Source: Streptomyces sp. NBC_01341 (GTDB taxonomy: Bacteria; Actinomycetota; Actinomycetes; Streptomycetales; Streptomycetaceae). From it: a stretch of 64,000 nt of DNA. Below, one piece after another: positions 49,171-57,175 of this stretch; the first letter of the stretch is position 1; each line of letters starts with the position of its first letter. A model generated the notes under the pieces. It was not told the origin of the DNA. It saw only the letters and a list, made by a program, of their open reading frames with translations, and did not search any database. The stretch lies in the NCBI RefSeq assembly GCF_035946055.1, contig NZ_CP108364.1, forward strand, positions 868,001-932,000. The letters are read 5' to 3'. A program made the translations under genes and the position numbers.

Positions 49171-49934
49171 CGGGCGGCCTCCAGCAGGGTGTAGGGCGTG
49201 GTCCGGGTGGAGCCGAGGATCTGGGCGAGATGCAGGGTGCGCGCGCCGGACCTGATGCGGGAGAGTCCTCCGCCGATGTGCATGAGACAGGAGGAGTCCC
49301 CGGCGGTGCACACGTCGGCCCCGGTCTCCGAGATGTGGCGCATCTTGTCCTGGAGCATCGCGGTGGACGTCTCGGCGTTCTTGACGGCGAAAGTGCCACC
49401 GAATCCGCAGCACGAGTCGGCTTCCGGCAGCTCGACGAGGTCGATGTCCTCGACGGCGCGCAGCAGCCGCAGCGGCTTGTCGCCGACTCCGAGCATGCGC
49501 AGGGAGTGGCAGGTGGGGTGATAGGTGACGCGGTACGGGAAGTACGCCCCGACCTCCGTGACGCCGAGGACGTCGACGAGGAGTTCGGAGAGCTCGTATG
49601 TCTTGGCCTTGACCGCGGCGACCCCGGCGCGCATCGAGGCGTCACCGTAGCGCTTCGCGACGATCTCGTGCTGGTGACGTACGGAGCCGGCACACGACCC
49701 GGACGGCATGACGACGGCGTCGATCGAGGCGTCCCCGAACTGCTCCGCGAAGTTGCGCACCAGCGGAACAGGCTCGCGCTGGTAGCCGGTGTTGACGTGC
49801 ATCTGGCCGCAGCAGGTCTGGCCGGGCGGGAACACGACGTCGTGGCCCAGGCGTGCGAGCAGCAGCGCGGTCGACTTCACCGCCTCGGGGAAGAGCGTGT
49901 CTCCCAGACAGGTGGCGAAGAGTCCGATACGCAT
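49167..49934 (-). CDS. lutA: Lactate utilisation protein A (CCG-domain oxidoreductase)
   Basis: A 255-residue Fe-S oxidoreductase with two cysteine-rich CCG domains: GQTCCGQMHVNTGY with SGSCAGSV, and HPTCHSLR with SCCGFGGTFAVKN. It is related to the GlpC/HdrB heterodisulfide-type subunits. It is the promoter-proximal gene of lutABC. The ATG at 49934 follows gaggaggg. A palindromic operator lies 18 bp upstream of the start codon, suggesting direct repression by the GntR regulator at 50132. Confidence 0.94.
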   Translation of the reverse strand: MRIGLFATCLGDTLFPEAVKSTALLLARLGHDVVFPPGQTCCGQMHVNTGYQREPVPLVRNFAEQFGDASIDAVVMPSGSCAGSVRHQHEIVAKRYGDASMRAGVAAVKAKTYELSELLVDVLGVTEVGAYFPYRVTYHPTCHSLRMLGVGDKPLRLLRAVEDIDLVELPEADSCCGFGGTFAVKNAETSTAMLQDKMRHISETGADVCTAGDSSCLMHIGGGLSRIRSGARTLHLAQILGSTRTTPYTLLEAAR

Positions 49935-49951
49935 GGGCCCTCCTCGGTTTA

Positions 49952-49962
49952 TGGTCCGACCA
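49952..49962. promoter_or_regulatory. LldR/FadR-type operator in front of lutA
   Basis: TGGTCCGACCA is a perfect palindrome around its central base and fits the FadR-subfamily consensus TGGTNNNACCA. The same sequence in reverse orientation is at 50980-50990 before the regulator gene. Confidence 0.75.
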
Positions 49963-50021
49963 TACTAGCCTCGGTCCGAATGTGGAACCAGGTCGGCACG
50001 CGTGAAACGCGCTGAAACGCG

Positions 50022-50061
50022 CGGGAGCGGGGACGGTGCCCACGCACCGTCCCCGCTCCCG
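50022..50061 (-). terminator. Terminator after the GntR regulator
   Basis: A perfect 17-bp inverted repeat (50022-50038 CGGGAGCGGGGACGGTG and 50045-50061) with a 6-nt loop lies 71 bp beyond the regulator stop and upstream of the lutA promoter, so it separates the two leftward units. Confidence 0.8.
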
Positions 50062-50131
50062 TTTCCGCCTCGTCCGCTCCCGCCCTCGCTCCCCTGCGGG
50101 CGGACTGTGCGCCCCGGTCACACCGCGCCCG

Positions 50132-50923
50132 TCACGCCGGCCGCACATCGCGCCCGTCGATCCCGTTGCAACCGTCGTTCTCGTCGTTCTCGTCGTTCTC
50201 GTCGTTCTCGTCGACCAGCGTCCCGTGCAAGCCGCGGATGTGCTCCTCGACCAGGTCCGCGGCCTCGCCGCCCCGCCCCTCCCGGACCAGCCTCAGAAGC
50301 TGCGCGTGCTGGGTGTTGAGCGCGCCCGCCGTCGCCGCCCAGTCATCGACGTTCTCCAGCGCGTGGAGGATCAGCGGGCGCACGGACTCGCGCACGGCCG
50401 AGGTGAGTGTCGAGGTCAGCGCATTGCCCGAGCTGCCCGCGATGAGGACGTGGAAGCGCGTGTCGAGGTCGTTGAACTCGGCCACGCCGACGTCCGGTTG
50501 CCCCATCCGGCTCACGAGCTGTTCCGCCGCGTCGACATCCTCGGCCCGGGCATGCCGCGCGGCGGCCTCCCAGCTCGACCGCTCGAGCACGACGCGCGCC
50601 TCCAGCACGTCGTGCAGGCTGTAGCTGCCGAGCGCGAAGTGCAGACGCAGCAGGCGGCCGAGGGCATCGTCGGGGTTGCGCACGATGCGCGCACCGGAGT
50701 CGGGGCCGCGGCCCGGCTGGGCGACCAGTACTCCGATGGTCTCCAGCACCCTGAGGGCCTCACGCAGCGCGGACCGGCTGACTCCCAGTACCGGCGCCAG
50801 CTCCCGCTCGGGCGGCAGACGGTCGCCTGCCTTGAGCTCCCCGGCGAGAACCTGCTCCTCGATGCTCTGCAGCACGAGTTCATGGGTGCGCGACTGCCGC
50901 ACGGGCTGCCACTCGACGGGCAT
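50132..50923 (-). CDS. lldR: GntR/FadR-family regulator of lutABC (LldR-like)
   Basis: A 263-residue regulator. The N-terminal winged helix (about residues 12-80) contains LKAGDRLPPERELAPVLGVS and SRSALREALRVLETIGVLVA. The C-terminal FCD effector domain (about 95-235) has metal/ligand-binding positions in ARVVLERSSWEAAARHA, FNDLDTRFHVLIAGSSGNAL and NTQHAQLLRLVREG. Its place upstream of lutABC and the two shared operators make it the likely lactate-responsive repressor. An unusual acidic tail repeats Asp-Glu-Asn four times near the C-terminus. The ATG follows agggag. Confidence 0.88.
   Translation of the reverse strand: MPVEWQPVRQSRTHELVLQSIEEQVLAGELKAGDRLPPERELAPVLGVSRSALREALRVLETIGVLVAQPGRGPDSGARIVRNPDDALGRLLRLHFALGSYSLHDVLEARVVLERSSWEAAARHARAEDVDAAEQLVSRMGQPDVGVAEFNDLDTRFHVLIAGSSGNALTSTLTSAVRESVRPLILHALENVDDWAATAGALNTQHAQLLRLVREGRGGEAADLVEEHIRGLHGTLVDENDENDENDENDGCNGIDGRDVRPA
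50174..50209 (-). repeat. Four tandem 9-bp repeats in the regulator tail
   Basis: The unit gtcgttctc occurs four times head to tail (starts 50174, 50183, 50192, 50201) and encodes Asp-Glu-Asn repeats. The 9-bp unit preserves the reading frame, so copy number could vary without a frameshift. Confidence 0.9.
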
Positions 50924-50979
50924 CCGCTACTCCCTGTTCCGAGCGATACACATGGACCGACTATGTCACACAGAGTGTG

Positions 50980-50990
50980 TGGTCGGACCA
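50980..50990. promoter_or_regulatory. LldR/FadR-type operator in front of the regulator
   Basis: TGGTCGGACCA lies 57 bp upstream of the regulator start codon and is the reverse complement of the lutA operator. It indicates autoregulation. Confidence 0.75.
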
Positions 50991-51086
50991 AACCCGGAAG
51001 CTGGGGAGGGCACACTGGCCAGGGCTGTCACGCAGGGCCGGACGCCACGCCGGACGCCACCGGCAGGCTGCCTGCCACCACTCGAT

Positions 51087-51362
51087 TCACCGAGGGCGGG
51101 ACAACCGCCTCCGGGCCCTGCGCCGGTCCGGGTCGAAGAGCTGGCCCGCCATGCCGGCCAGCACCAGGCCCCCGGCGATGAGCAGACCGTGACCGATGAC
51201 GATCCCCGCCCCCAGCCCTGCGATGCCGATCGCCAGCCACAGCCATGCGGAGCCGTAGCCGCGTGCGCGTGGGGTGTCCCCGGCAGGTGTGCCCGCGTGT
51301 TCCGGCCCGGCCTCCCGGGGCCCGCGCTCGAGACCGCTCAGCCCCTCGTGGTCGTTGGACAT
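51087..51362 (-). CDS. Small two-helix membrane protein
   Basis: A 91-residue hypothetical protein. A hydrophilic N-terminus (about 38 residues) is followed by two hydrophobic helices (WLWLAIGIAGLGAGIVIG and LLIAGGLVLAGMAGQ) and a basic tail rich in Arg. The ATG at 51362 follows a near-consensus gggagggag. No family is recognised. It is divergent from the two-component remnant. Confidence 0.6.
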   Translation of the reverse strand: MSNDHEGLSGLERGPREAGPEHAGTPAGDTPRARGYGSAWLWLAIGIAGLGAGIVIGHGLLIAGGLVLAGMAGQLFDPDRRRARRRLSRPR

Positions 51363-51572
51363 GGTGACTCCCTCCCGGATCAGCACCCGTTGGGCCGATT
51401 CCATCGTCGGGGCGAACGGGGGCCCAGGACCATAGGGGTTGGCACCCATCTTTCGCGGGGTCCGCCATGCAGACGCGGCTGCGGAGCCCTCGTGCAGCCG
51501 TCCGCCGCCACGAACCCGCGATAGTGGGGGACAAGCCGCCCGCAAAACCCGCCCGAAGGAAGCCCAGCGACC

Positions 51573-52201
51573 TTGCCCCTGTTCTGGCGCATCTTCCTGC
51601 TCAACGCCGCGGTACCGGTGGCCGCCGGGGCACTCCTGCTGCTCGGCCCGATCACCGTCTCGGCTCCCGTCGTACTGACCGAAGCCCTCATCCTGGCCGG
51701 CGGCATGGCGCTGATGCTCGGCGCGAACGCCCTCCTGCTGCGGCTGGGGCTCGCTCCGCTGCAAAGGGTCACCAGGGCCATGACGACCATCGGCCTCCTC
51801 AGCCCGCGGCCCCGTCCCGAGGTCGCCGGGGAAGGGGAGGCCGCCGCCGCCCTGATCGAGACGATCAACAGCATGCCGACCGGGACCTCGTCGAGGCGTG
51901 CCGGGCGGCCATGCGCGACGAGCCGTTCCCCTACACCGGCGCGGTGACCGCCCTCATCCGGCATTACCTGGACCGGGCCAGGGAGGGTGGGGACCTGCCC
52001 GCGCGGGCGATCACGGAGCGGAAGGAGGAGATCCTCAAGCTGGTCGCCGAGGGGCATTCGCCGAAGGAGATCGCGGGCCTGCTCGTGATCAGCGTGAAGA
52101 CGGTGGAACGGCACCGGGCCAACCTGCTCCGGAAGCTCGGCCTCCGCGACCGACTGGAGCTCACCCGGTACGCCATCCGGGCCGGACTGATCGAACCGTA
52201 G
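51573..52201 (+). pseudogene. Fused remnant of a two-component system (kinase head, regulator tail)
   Basis: The first 100 codons (TTG at 51573 after gaaggaag) encode the start of a sensor kinase: two membrane helices (WRIFLLNAAVPVAAGALLLL, LILAGGMALMLGANALLLRL) and a HAMP-like segment ending ALIETINSM. From about 51878 the homology jumps to another frame that encodes the end of a LuxR-type response regulator, with a complete HTH (EEILKLVAEGHSPKEIAGLL, SVKTVERHRANLLRKLG). The kinase catalytic domain and the receiver domain are gone. The kinase frame runs on and stops at 51947. Confidence 0.75.
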
Positions 52202-52366
52202 GAGCCAGTGGGTGCGGACCCCATCCCCTCACGCCGAGGGCTGCCGGCCCGGCGCAGCACACGCACCGGCCCGTGCCCCGTTCCGACGGCCCGAGCGCCT
52301 GGGACGTGACCACGACCACGCTGTGCGATTCATACGATTCTCAGTCAGTGCGCCTACGGTGCTCTC

Positions 52367-53275
52367 GTGACCCAGACGACCCCGCCCGGCTGGCACGCAG
52401 ACCCCGGGCACTCAGGAATCGGCCCCGCACAGGAACGCTGGTGGGACGGGAGCCGCTGGACCGACCAGCTCCGGATCGCCCCGGCGACTGTCCGACGTCG
52501 CCGGATACGCATCGGGGCGGGTATAGCCGCCGGTGTCGTCCTCCTCGCGGCCGTCGGTGGCGGCGCCTACATGCTGGGCAGTAGCTCCGACGACACGGAC
52601 GACGCCTCGGCCACGGCGCCCCGCAACCCCTCGGACAGTCCTCGCCTCCCGGGCGCACCGGACGGCGGCCAGGGAGACGGCGGCCAGGACGGCGGCCAGG
52701 ACGGCGGCCGGGACCACAACCCGGGCCAGATGCCGGAAACCGAGAAGGGGTACGCGACCGACGCGGCCAGCGGCATCAGCATCCCCGTACCGGACGGCTG
52801 GAAGGGCCAGTCCGGCCCGATCGGCGCCGGCCTGACCACCGGCGACTACGCCTGCCCCGGTGACACGGCCCAGAAGTGCGTCCGGGGCGGAATCTTCTCC
52901 GCGCCCGCGCAGGCCCTGAAGATCAATTCGACCACGGCGAAGGCAGCGGCCGAGGCGGACATCAAGGTGAACGCCGAGGAGTCCTACGGCGAGAAGATCT
53001 ACGGCGGTATCACGTCGCACGAGGAGCTCGTCTCCGAGGCCGTCACGGTCGCCGGCCAGAAGGGCTACAAGGTGCGCTGGAAGGTGGTGACGAAGAACGG
53101 CGACGACGGCTACGTCGAGTCGCTCGCGTTCCCCTCACCCAACCTGAAGAGCATGCTGGTCGTCATTCGCTCCGGCTTCGACGTCAATGCGAAGGCACCA
53201 AAACTCTCGGTCCTCGACGACATCACCAAGGGCATCAAGAAGGCGGCCGGGGCCGGCGCCGGCGAGACCGCCTGA
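52367..53275 (+). CDS. DUF2510 membrane-anchored secreted protein
   Basis: A 302-residue protein. The N-terminus has the DUF2510 motif (PPGWHADPGH, then RWWDGSRWTDQ, about residues 6-36), one membrane helix (about 48-68), a Gly/Asp/Gln-rich linker with GGQDGGQDGG repeats (about 95-118), and an extracellular domain (about 125-295) without recognisable motifs. The start GTG at 52367 lacks a strong ribosome site. It is followed by a terminator and tRNA-Pro on the opposite strand. The function is unknown. Confidence 0.82.
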   Translation: MTQTTPPGWHADPGHSGIGPAQERWWDGSRWTDQLRIAPATVRRRRIRIGAGIAAGVVLLAAVGGGAYMLGSSSDDTDDASATAPRNPSDSPRLPGAPDGGQGDGGQDGGQDGGRDHNPGQMPETEKGYATDAASGISIPVPDGWKGQSGPIGAGLTTGDYACPGDTAQKCVRGGIFSAPAQALKINSTTAKAAAEADIKVNAEESYGEKIYGGITSHEELVSEAVTVAGQKGYKVRWKVVTKNGDDGYVESLAFPSPNLKSMLVVIRSGFDVNAKAPKLSVLDDITKGIKKAAGAGAGETA

Positions 53276-53289
53276 TCACTCCAACGCCT

Positions 53290-53329
53290 CTCGGGGGTCG
53301 CACCGGACGCTTCAGGTGCGACCCCCGAG
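53290..53329 (+). terminator. Terminator after the DUF2510 gene
   Basis: Perfect 15-bp arms (53290-53304 CTCGGGGGTCGCACC and 53315-53329) with a 10-nt loop begin 14 bp after the stop codon. Confidence 0.85.
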
Positions 53330-53348
53330 CACGCACCCGCCCGAAAAC

Positions 53349-53391
53349 GTTCGAGGGGCTGGTCGGAATGCTCCGATCCAGCCCCTCGAAC
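53349..53391 (-). terminator. Terminator of the second tRNA-Pro
   Basis: Fourteen-bp perfect outer arms (53349-53362 GTTCGAGGGGCTGG and 53378-53391) extended by a bulged inner stem lie 15 bp beyond the tRNA 3' end on the minus strand. Confidence 0.8.
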
Positions 53392-53406
53392 TACGACTCT
53401 CACGAG

Positions 53407-53480
<74 letters not shown>

Positions 53481-53799
53481 CTGACCGTCTGACCTGGGGT
53501 TTCCCCTGGGCCGAACGCGCATGAGAACAATACCGCACTTGCACCGGTGCTCACGAACCCGTTTCCGGTCGCCGACCTCGACCTTGCCCGGCGTCTACCA
53601 CCACGCCAGGGGCGGGGCGATGTACCGACCGGTCCACGAACGGGAAGAACGGGCCGGTCAAGCCCGCCGGCAAAGCAGCGCCGGGCGGGCGGGCCCGACA
53701 CCGCGACGGCACCGACGCCCTTCCTGCGCGCCTGGGGCCAGGCCGGTCGGCGGACACGACGCGCCCCCTCGTCCACCGCGACCGCCCCTGATGGGGCAC
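53481..53799. other. Intergenic region, no gene recognised
   Basis: This 319-bp stretch holds the tRNA-Pro promoter (reading leftward) and the 3' flank of the SDR gene. Open frames here are Arg/Pro-rich shadows. No repeats were seen. Confidence 0.35.
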
Positions 53800-54747
53800 T
53801 CAGCGACCGCCCAGGAAGTCCCGGTACCAGGCGAGCGTCGCGTCCACGCTGTCGGGGAGCGGGTTGGGCGACAGCCCGAACGCCTTCTCGATGGCGGAGG
53901 AGTCGACGGTCTGTCCCTCGGTGTGCTGGTAGAACATCTCGGCGTACTCCGCCATGAACACCTCGTCGAAGGGCCCGAAGGGGCGCGGCTCAGCGATCAC
54001 GGTGAGGTCCAGGGGTCGGCCGACGCGCTCCTCGATCATGGCGAATATCTCCCGGGTGGTGACCGCGGGAGCCGTGGGAAGGTGCCACACGCGTCCGTCC
54101 GCGTCCGGGTTCTCGCCGAGCGTGGCCAGTCCCGCCGCGACGTCACCGATGTACGTGTAGCTGTGAGGCAGATCCATGTCGCCGAGGGCGGGAACCTCTC
54201 CCCCGGTGAGCGCCGCAGGGAAGACAGCTCCTCCCAGCGTCGAACTGAGCACACCGGGGCCCACGAAGTCGGCGGATCGGCCGAGGACGACGGGCAGCCT
54301 GCCCTCCGCGTGCGCCGTGAGGTAGCGGCCGTCGAGCTCGGCGCGCATCACGCCCTTGCGGCTGGTCGCGCGCCACGGAGTGTCCTCGGTCATCACGGCA
54401 CCATGGGTCTCGCCGTACGGGTAGAGAGTGTCGAGGACGACCAGGCGTGCGCGCGTCGCTTCGGCGGCCGCCAGGACCGCCGCCTGGATGCGGGGCATGA
54501 CCTCGACCTGCAGGTGGTAACCGACGTTGACGCAGTGGTACACGACGTCCGCACCTTCGACAGCCGCGCGCGCACCCTCGAAGGTCGACACATCGCCGGC
54601 GAACCGGTCCACACCTCCGATGGCAGGGCCCTGTCCCTTGCGGTCGACGAGGCGGACGCGATGACCCCGCCCGGAGAGCTCGCGTGCGAGGGCGGTGCCG
54701 GCAGGACCTGCACCGAGCACGACGTGGAGAGCGGATGCGGTGGTCAT
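53800..54747 (-). CDS. NAD-dependent epimerase/dehydratase-like (atypical SDR)
   Basis: A 315-residue atypical or extended SDR. The N-terminal cofactor turn is HVVLGAGPAGTALARELSGR. YCHC-like NmrA/epimerase features follow: ADVVYHCVNVGYH, VVLDTLYPYGETHGAVMTED (with Tyr in the active-site position) and YTYIGDVAAGLATL. The substrate is unknown. It is divergent from a TetR regulator across a 162-bp gap with two matching operators, so it is probably the regulated gene. Confidence 0.85.
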   Translation of the reverse strand: MTTASALHVVLGAGPAGTALARELSGRGHRVRLVDRKGQGPAIGGVDRFAGDVSTFEGARAAVEGADVVYHCVNVGYHLQVEVMPRIQAAVLAAAEATRARLVVLDTLYPYGETHGAVMTEDTPWRATSRKGVMRAELDGRYLTAHAEGRLPVVLGRSADFVGPGVLSSTLGGAVFPAALTGGEVPALGDMDLPHSYTYIGDVAAGLATLGENPDADGRVWHLPTAPAVTTREIFAMIEERVGRPLDLTVIAEPRPFGPFDEVFMAEYAEMFYQHTEGQTVDSSAIEKAFGLSPNPLPDSVDATLAWYRDFLGGR

Positions 54748-54791
54748 GATGTGCCCCTTCGATTCAAGCGATGTGATGCCTTCTATTTTCT

Positions 54792-54806
54792 GTTAGAGAC
54801 TGTAAC
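54792..54806. promoter_or_regulatory. TetR operator copy 1
   Basis: GTTAGAGACTGTAAC, with outer halves GTTA/TAAC inverted, lies 45 bp upstream of the SDR start codon. A second copy of the pattern lies 44 bp further toward the TetR gene. Confidence 0.6.
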
Positions 54807-54835
54807 TCCTGCAATGGGGCGTCGCAAGGGGCCGC

Positions 54836-54850
54836 GTTAGACTCCGTAAC
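54836..54850. promoter_or_regulatory. TetR operator copy 2
   Basis: GTTAGACTCCGTAAC shares GTTAGA and GTAAC with the first copy and lies 59 bp before the TetR start codon. Centre-to-centre spacing is 44 bp, about four helical turns, so dimers could bind on one face of the DNA. Confidence 0.6.
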
Positions 54851-54909
54851 AAAAGTGAGCGCGCCTTGCAGTTCCCTGCGCGCGTCGTCGATCGACTGGA
54901 GGAGCGGTG

Positions 54910-55638
54910 ATGGTCCGAGCACAGGAAGGCCCACGCGCCAGGTACCGGGAGCAGACCCGGGCGGAGATCAAGGACACCGCACTGCGGCAGCTGGCCGAAT
55001 CGGGGGTCGGGGCTCTGGCGCTGACCCGCATCGCCAAGGAGATGGGCCTCTCAGGACCTGCGCTCTACCGCTACTTCGCCAGCCGGGACGATCTCCTGAG
55101 CGCACTGATCAGAGATGCGTACGACGACGCGGCTTCGGCCGTCGCCCACGCGGCCGCCGAGGCCGAGGCCGGGGAGCTGAGCCCGCGTGCCCGTCTGCAC
55201 GCGCTGGCCACGGCCTACCGGGCCTGGGCGGTGGCCGAGCCGCACCGCTACCTGCTGATCCAAGGCGCTCCCGTCCCGGGCTACATCGCTCCGGACGACA
55301 CACGCGACCGGGCGCGGGCGGTTCTCGGCCCGTTCCTTCCGCTCTTCGCGGACGGGTCACCGGGGACGAGCCACTCCGCCCTGGTGGCCGAGATGAGGGC
55401 CTGGCTCGGCGCCGACACCGCGGGCGTGGCCTCGTGGGTCGCCGAGTACGCGCCGGATGCCGCCACCGACCAGCGGCGCGCGGCGTACGGACTGGCGGGC
55501 GCCGTTCTCGTGTGGGCCCAGCTGCACGGCTCGGTGGGGCTGGAGGCGGCGGGACAGTTCGCGGGCATGGGGCACAGCGGCGACACCCTGCTCACCACCC
55601 AGCTCGACCAGCTCGCGGACGCGTTCGCGCTGACATGA
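54910..55638 (+). CDS. TetR/AcrR-family regulator
   Basis: A 242-residue regulator. The N-terminal HTH (about residues 14-60) reads RAEIKDTALRQLAESGVGAL, IAKEMGLSGPALYRYFASRD. A C-terminal TetR_C-type ligand domain (about 90-235) follows. ATG at 54910 has ggaggag at better spacing than the GTG one codon earlier. It probably represses itself and the divergent SDR gene through the two GTTAGA-type operators. The inducer is unknown. Confidence 0.9.
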   Translation: MVRAQEGPRARYREQTRAEIKDTALRQLAESGVGALALTRIAKEMGLSGPALYRYFASRDDLLSALIRDAYDDAASAVAHAAAEAEAGELSPRARLHALATAYRAWAVAEPHRYLLIQGAPVPGYIAPDDTRDRARAVLGPFLPLFADGSPGTSHSALVAEMRAWLGADTAGVASWVAEYAPDAATDQRRAAYGLAGAVLVWAQLHGSVGLEAAGQFAGMGHSGDTLLTTQLDQLADAFALT

Positions 55639-55767
55639 CCACGCCGGGATCGCGAAACGCGCCGGGGGAAGGCTGCAGGCAAGCCGCCACCGGTGCGGTC
55701 CGCCGCTGGGGGCAACGGCGGAGGGAGGACCCGATCACTTACCACCGCTCGACGGGACGCACCGGGG

Positions 55768-56382
55768 TCACACCTGGGCGGCCCCGGAACCGGACAGCGG
55801 GGCCGGCGCGGTGGCGTTGATGAGGTGCTGGACGAGGGTGACCAGCGCACCGGTCCCGGAGCTCGCGATGCGGGCGTCGCAGAGCACCACCGGAACCTCC
55901 GGCCCGAGGTCGAGTGCCGCTCGCACCTCGTCCGGCTCGTAACGGTAGGCGCCGTCGAACTCGTTGACGGCGACGATGAAGCCGATGCCGCGCCGCTCGA
56001 AGAAGTCCACGGCCGCGAAGCACTCGGCCAGCCGCCGGGTGTCGGCCAGCACGACCGCACCGAGCGCCCCCTTGGACAACTCGTCCCACATGAACCAGAA
56101 CCGCTCCTGACCGGGGGTGCCGAACAGGTAGAGAACGTGGTGTTCGGAGAGCGTGATGCGCCCGAAGTCCATGGCCACGGTCGTCGCGGTCTTGGATTCG
56201 ATGCCCTCGAGACTGTCCGTAGCAGCGCTGACCTGCGTCAGAAGCTCCTCCGTGCTCAGCGGCGCGATCTCGCTGACGGCGCCCACGAACGTCGTCTTGC
56301 CGACACCGAACCCGCCCGCGACCAGGATTTTGAGGGCCACGGGAAAGTATTCGGAGCTGTCAGAGCTGTCGTCGTAGACCAT
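55768..56382 (-). CDS. cvnD: Conservon GTPase CvnD
   Basis: A 204-residue Ras-like/MglA-type GTPase, the output protein of an actinobacterial conservon. The P-loop is GGFGVGKTTFVG (about residues 23-34), the switch II-type segment is LFGTPGQERFWFMWDEL, and the base-recognition motif is VAVNEFD (variant of NKxD). The ATG at 56382 (MVYDDSSDSS) overlaps the cvnC 3' end by 23 bp. CvnABCD form a membrane-linked complex like eukaryotic G-protein systems and influence differentiation and secondary metabolism. It is the last gene of cvnABCD. Confidence 0.93.
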   Translation of the reverse strand: MVYDDSSDSSEYFPVALKILVAGGFGVGKTTFVGAVSEIAPLSTEELLTQVSAATDSLEGIESKTATTVAMDFGRITLSEHHVLYLFGTPGQERFWFMWDELSKGALGAVVLADTRRLAECFAAVDFFERRGIGFIVAVNEFDGAYRYEPDEVRAALDLGPEVPVVLCDARIASSGTGALVTLVQHLINATAPAPLSGSGAAQV

Positions 56383-56737
56383 CGAGCACTGCCTCCAGCA
56401 GAGATCGGTCGGTGGGCATGTCATGAAATGCGGGGGCGTGTGCGGTGACCGCTCCGCAGTCGACCAGGTCGGACAGGAGGACCTTGGTGACGACCGCGGG
56501 CAGCCGGAGGTGGGCGGCGACCTCGGCCACGGACGTGGGACCGCCGCAGAGTTCCAGCGCGACGGTGTGTTCCGGGCCGAGGTGTGCCCGAGGGGTGTTC
56601 CCCGTGGCCATCACCAGGGAGAGCAGATCAAGAACGGTGGTCGGCCTCGTGCGGCCGTTGCTCACGGTGTACGGGCGGATGAGCCGGCCGGCCGCGTCGT
56701 CGAGCAACGGCCCGTCCTGCGGAGCCGGCATCCTCAC
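56360..56737 (-). CDS. cvnC: Conservon protein CvnC (DUF742)
   Basis: A 125-residue DUF742 protein with LIRPYTVSNGRTRP near the N-terminus and a winged-helix-like middle (GPTSVAEVAAHLRLPAVVTK, LLSDLVDCGAV). The GTG at 56737 overlaps the cvnB stop as GTGA. It links the roadblock protein to the GTPase in conservon complexes. Confidence 0.93.
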   Translation of the reverse strand: MRMPAPQDGPLLDDAAGRLIRPYTVSNGRTRPTTVLDLLSLVMATGNTPRAHLGPEHTVALELCGGPTSVAEVAAHLRLPAVVTKVLLSDLVDCGAVTAHAPAFHDMPTDRSLLEAVLDGLRRQL

Positions 56738-57168
56738 AGCCCCGGAGTGAACGGCGCTCCGGCCGGCTGCCGGAGCGGCGTCATCAGGTAGGGCCGCACG
56801 CTCTTGACGAGCATGGCCATCTCGTAGCCGAGGACGGCGGCGTCCGCCTCGCGGCCGGCGAGGACGGCGAGGCAGGTGCCGGAACCCGCGGTCGAGACGA
56901 ACAGCAGAGTCGAGTCGAGTTCGACGACGACCTGCCGCACGTCCCCGTTGTCACCGAAGCGGGCACCCGCGCTGCGGCCGAGCGAGTACAGACCGGCAGC
57001 CAGTGCGGCCATGTGGTCGGCGCTGTCCGCGTCCATGCCGTGGACGGATTTCACCAGCCCGTCCGCGGAGAGGAGGACCGCACTGCGCGTGTTGGGCACA
57101 CGTTGGACGAGGCCGCTCAGCAGCCAGTCGAGGTCCGAGACCTGTCCGGACGGCATTTCGCTGGTCAT
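56734..57168 (-). CDS. cvnB: Conservon roadblock/LC7 protein CvnB
   Basis: A 144-residue roadblock/LC7-domain protein: DLDWLLSGLVQRVPNTRSAV, LLSADGLVKSVHGMDADSAD and the central beta sheet QVVVELDSTLLFVSTAGSGT. Roadblock proteins act as regulators of MglA-like GTPases such as CvnD. Its ATG lies 7 bp after the cvnA stop. Confidence 0.94.
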   Translation of the reverse strand: MTSEMPSGQVSDLDWLLSGLVQRVPNTRSAVLLSADGLVKSVHGMDADSADHMAALAAGLYSLGRSAGARFGDNGDVRQVVVELDSTLLFVSTAGSGTCLAVLAGREADAAVLGYEMAMLVKSVRPYLMTPLRQPAGAPFTPGL

Positions 57169-57175
57169 GGTGTAT

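Noticed and set aside
51380..52114. Minus-strand frame opposite the two-component remnant
   Set aside because: The plus strand shows recognisable kinase and LuxR sequence; the minus frame has no domain.
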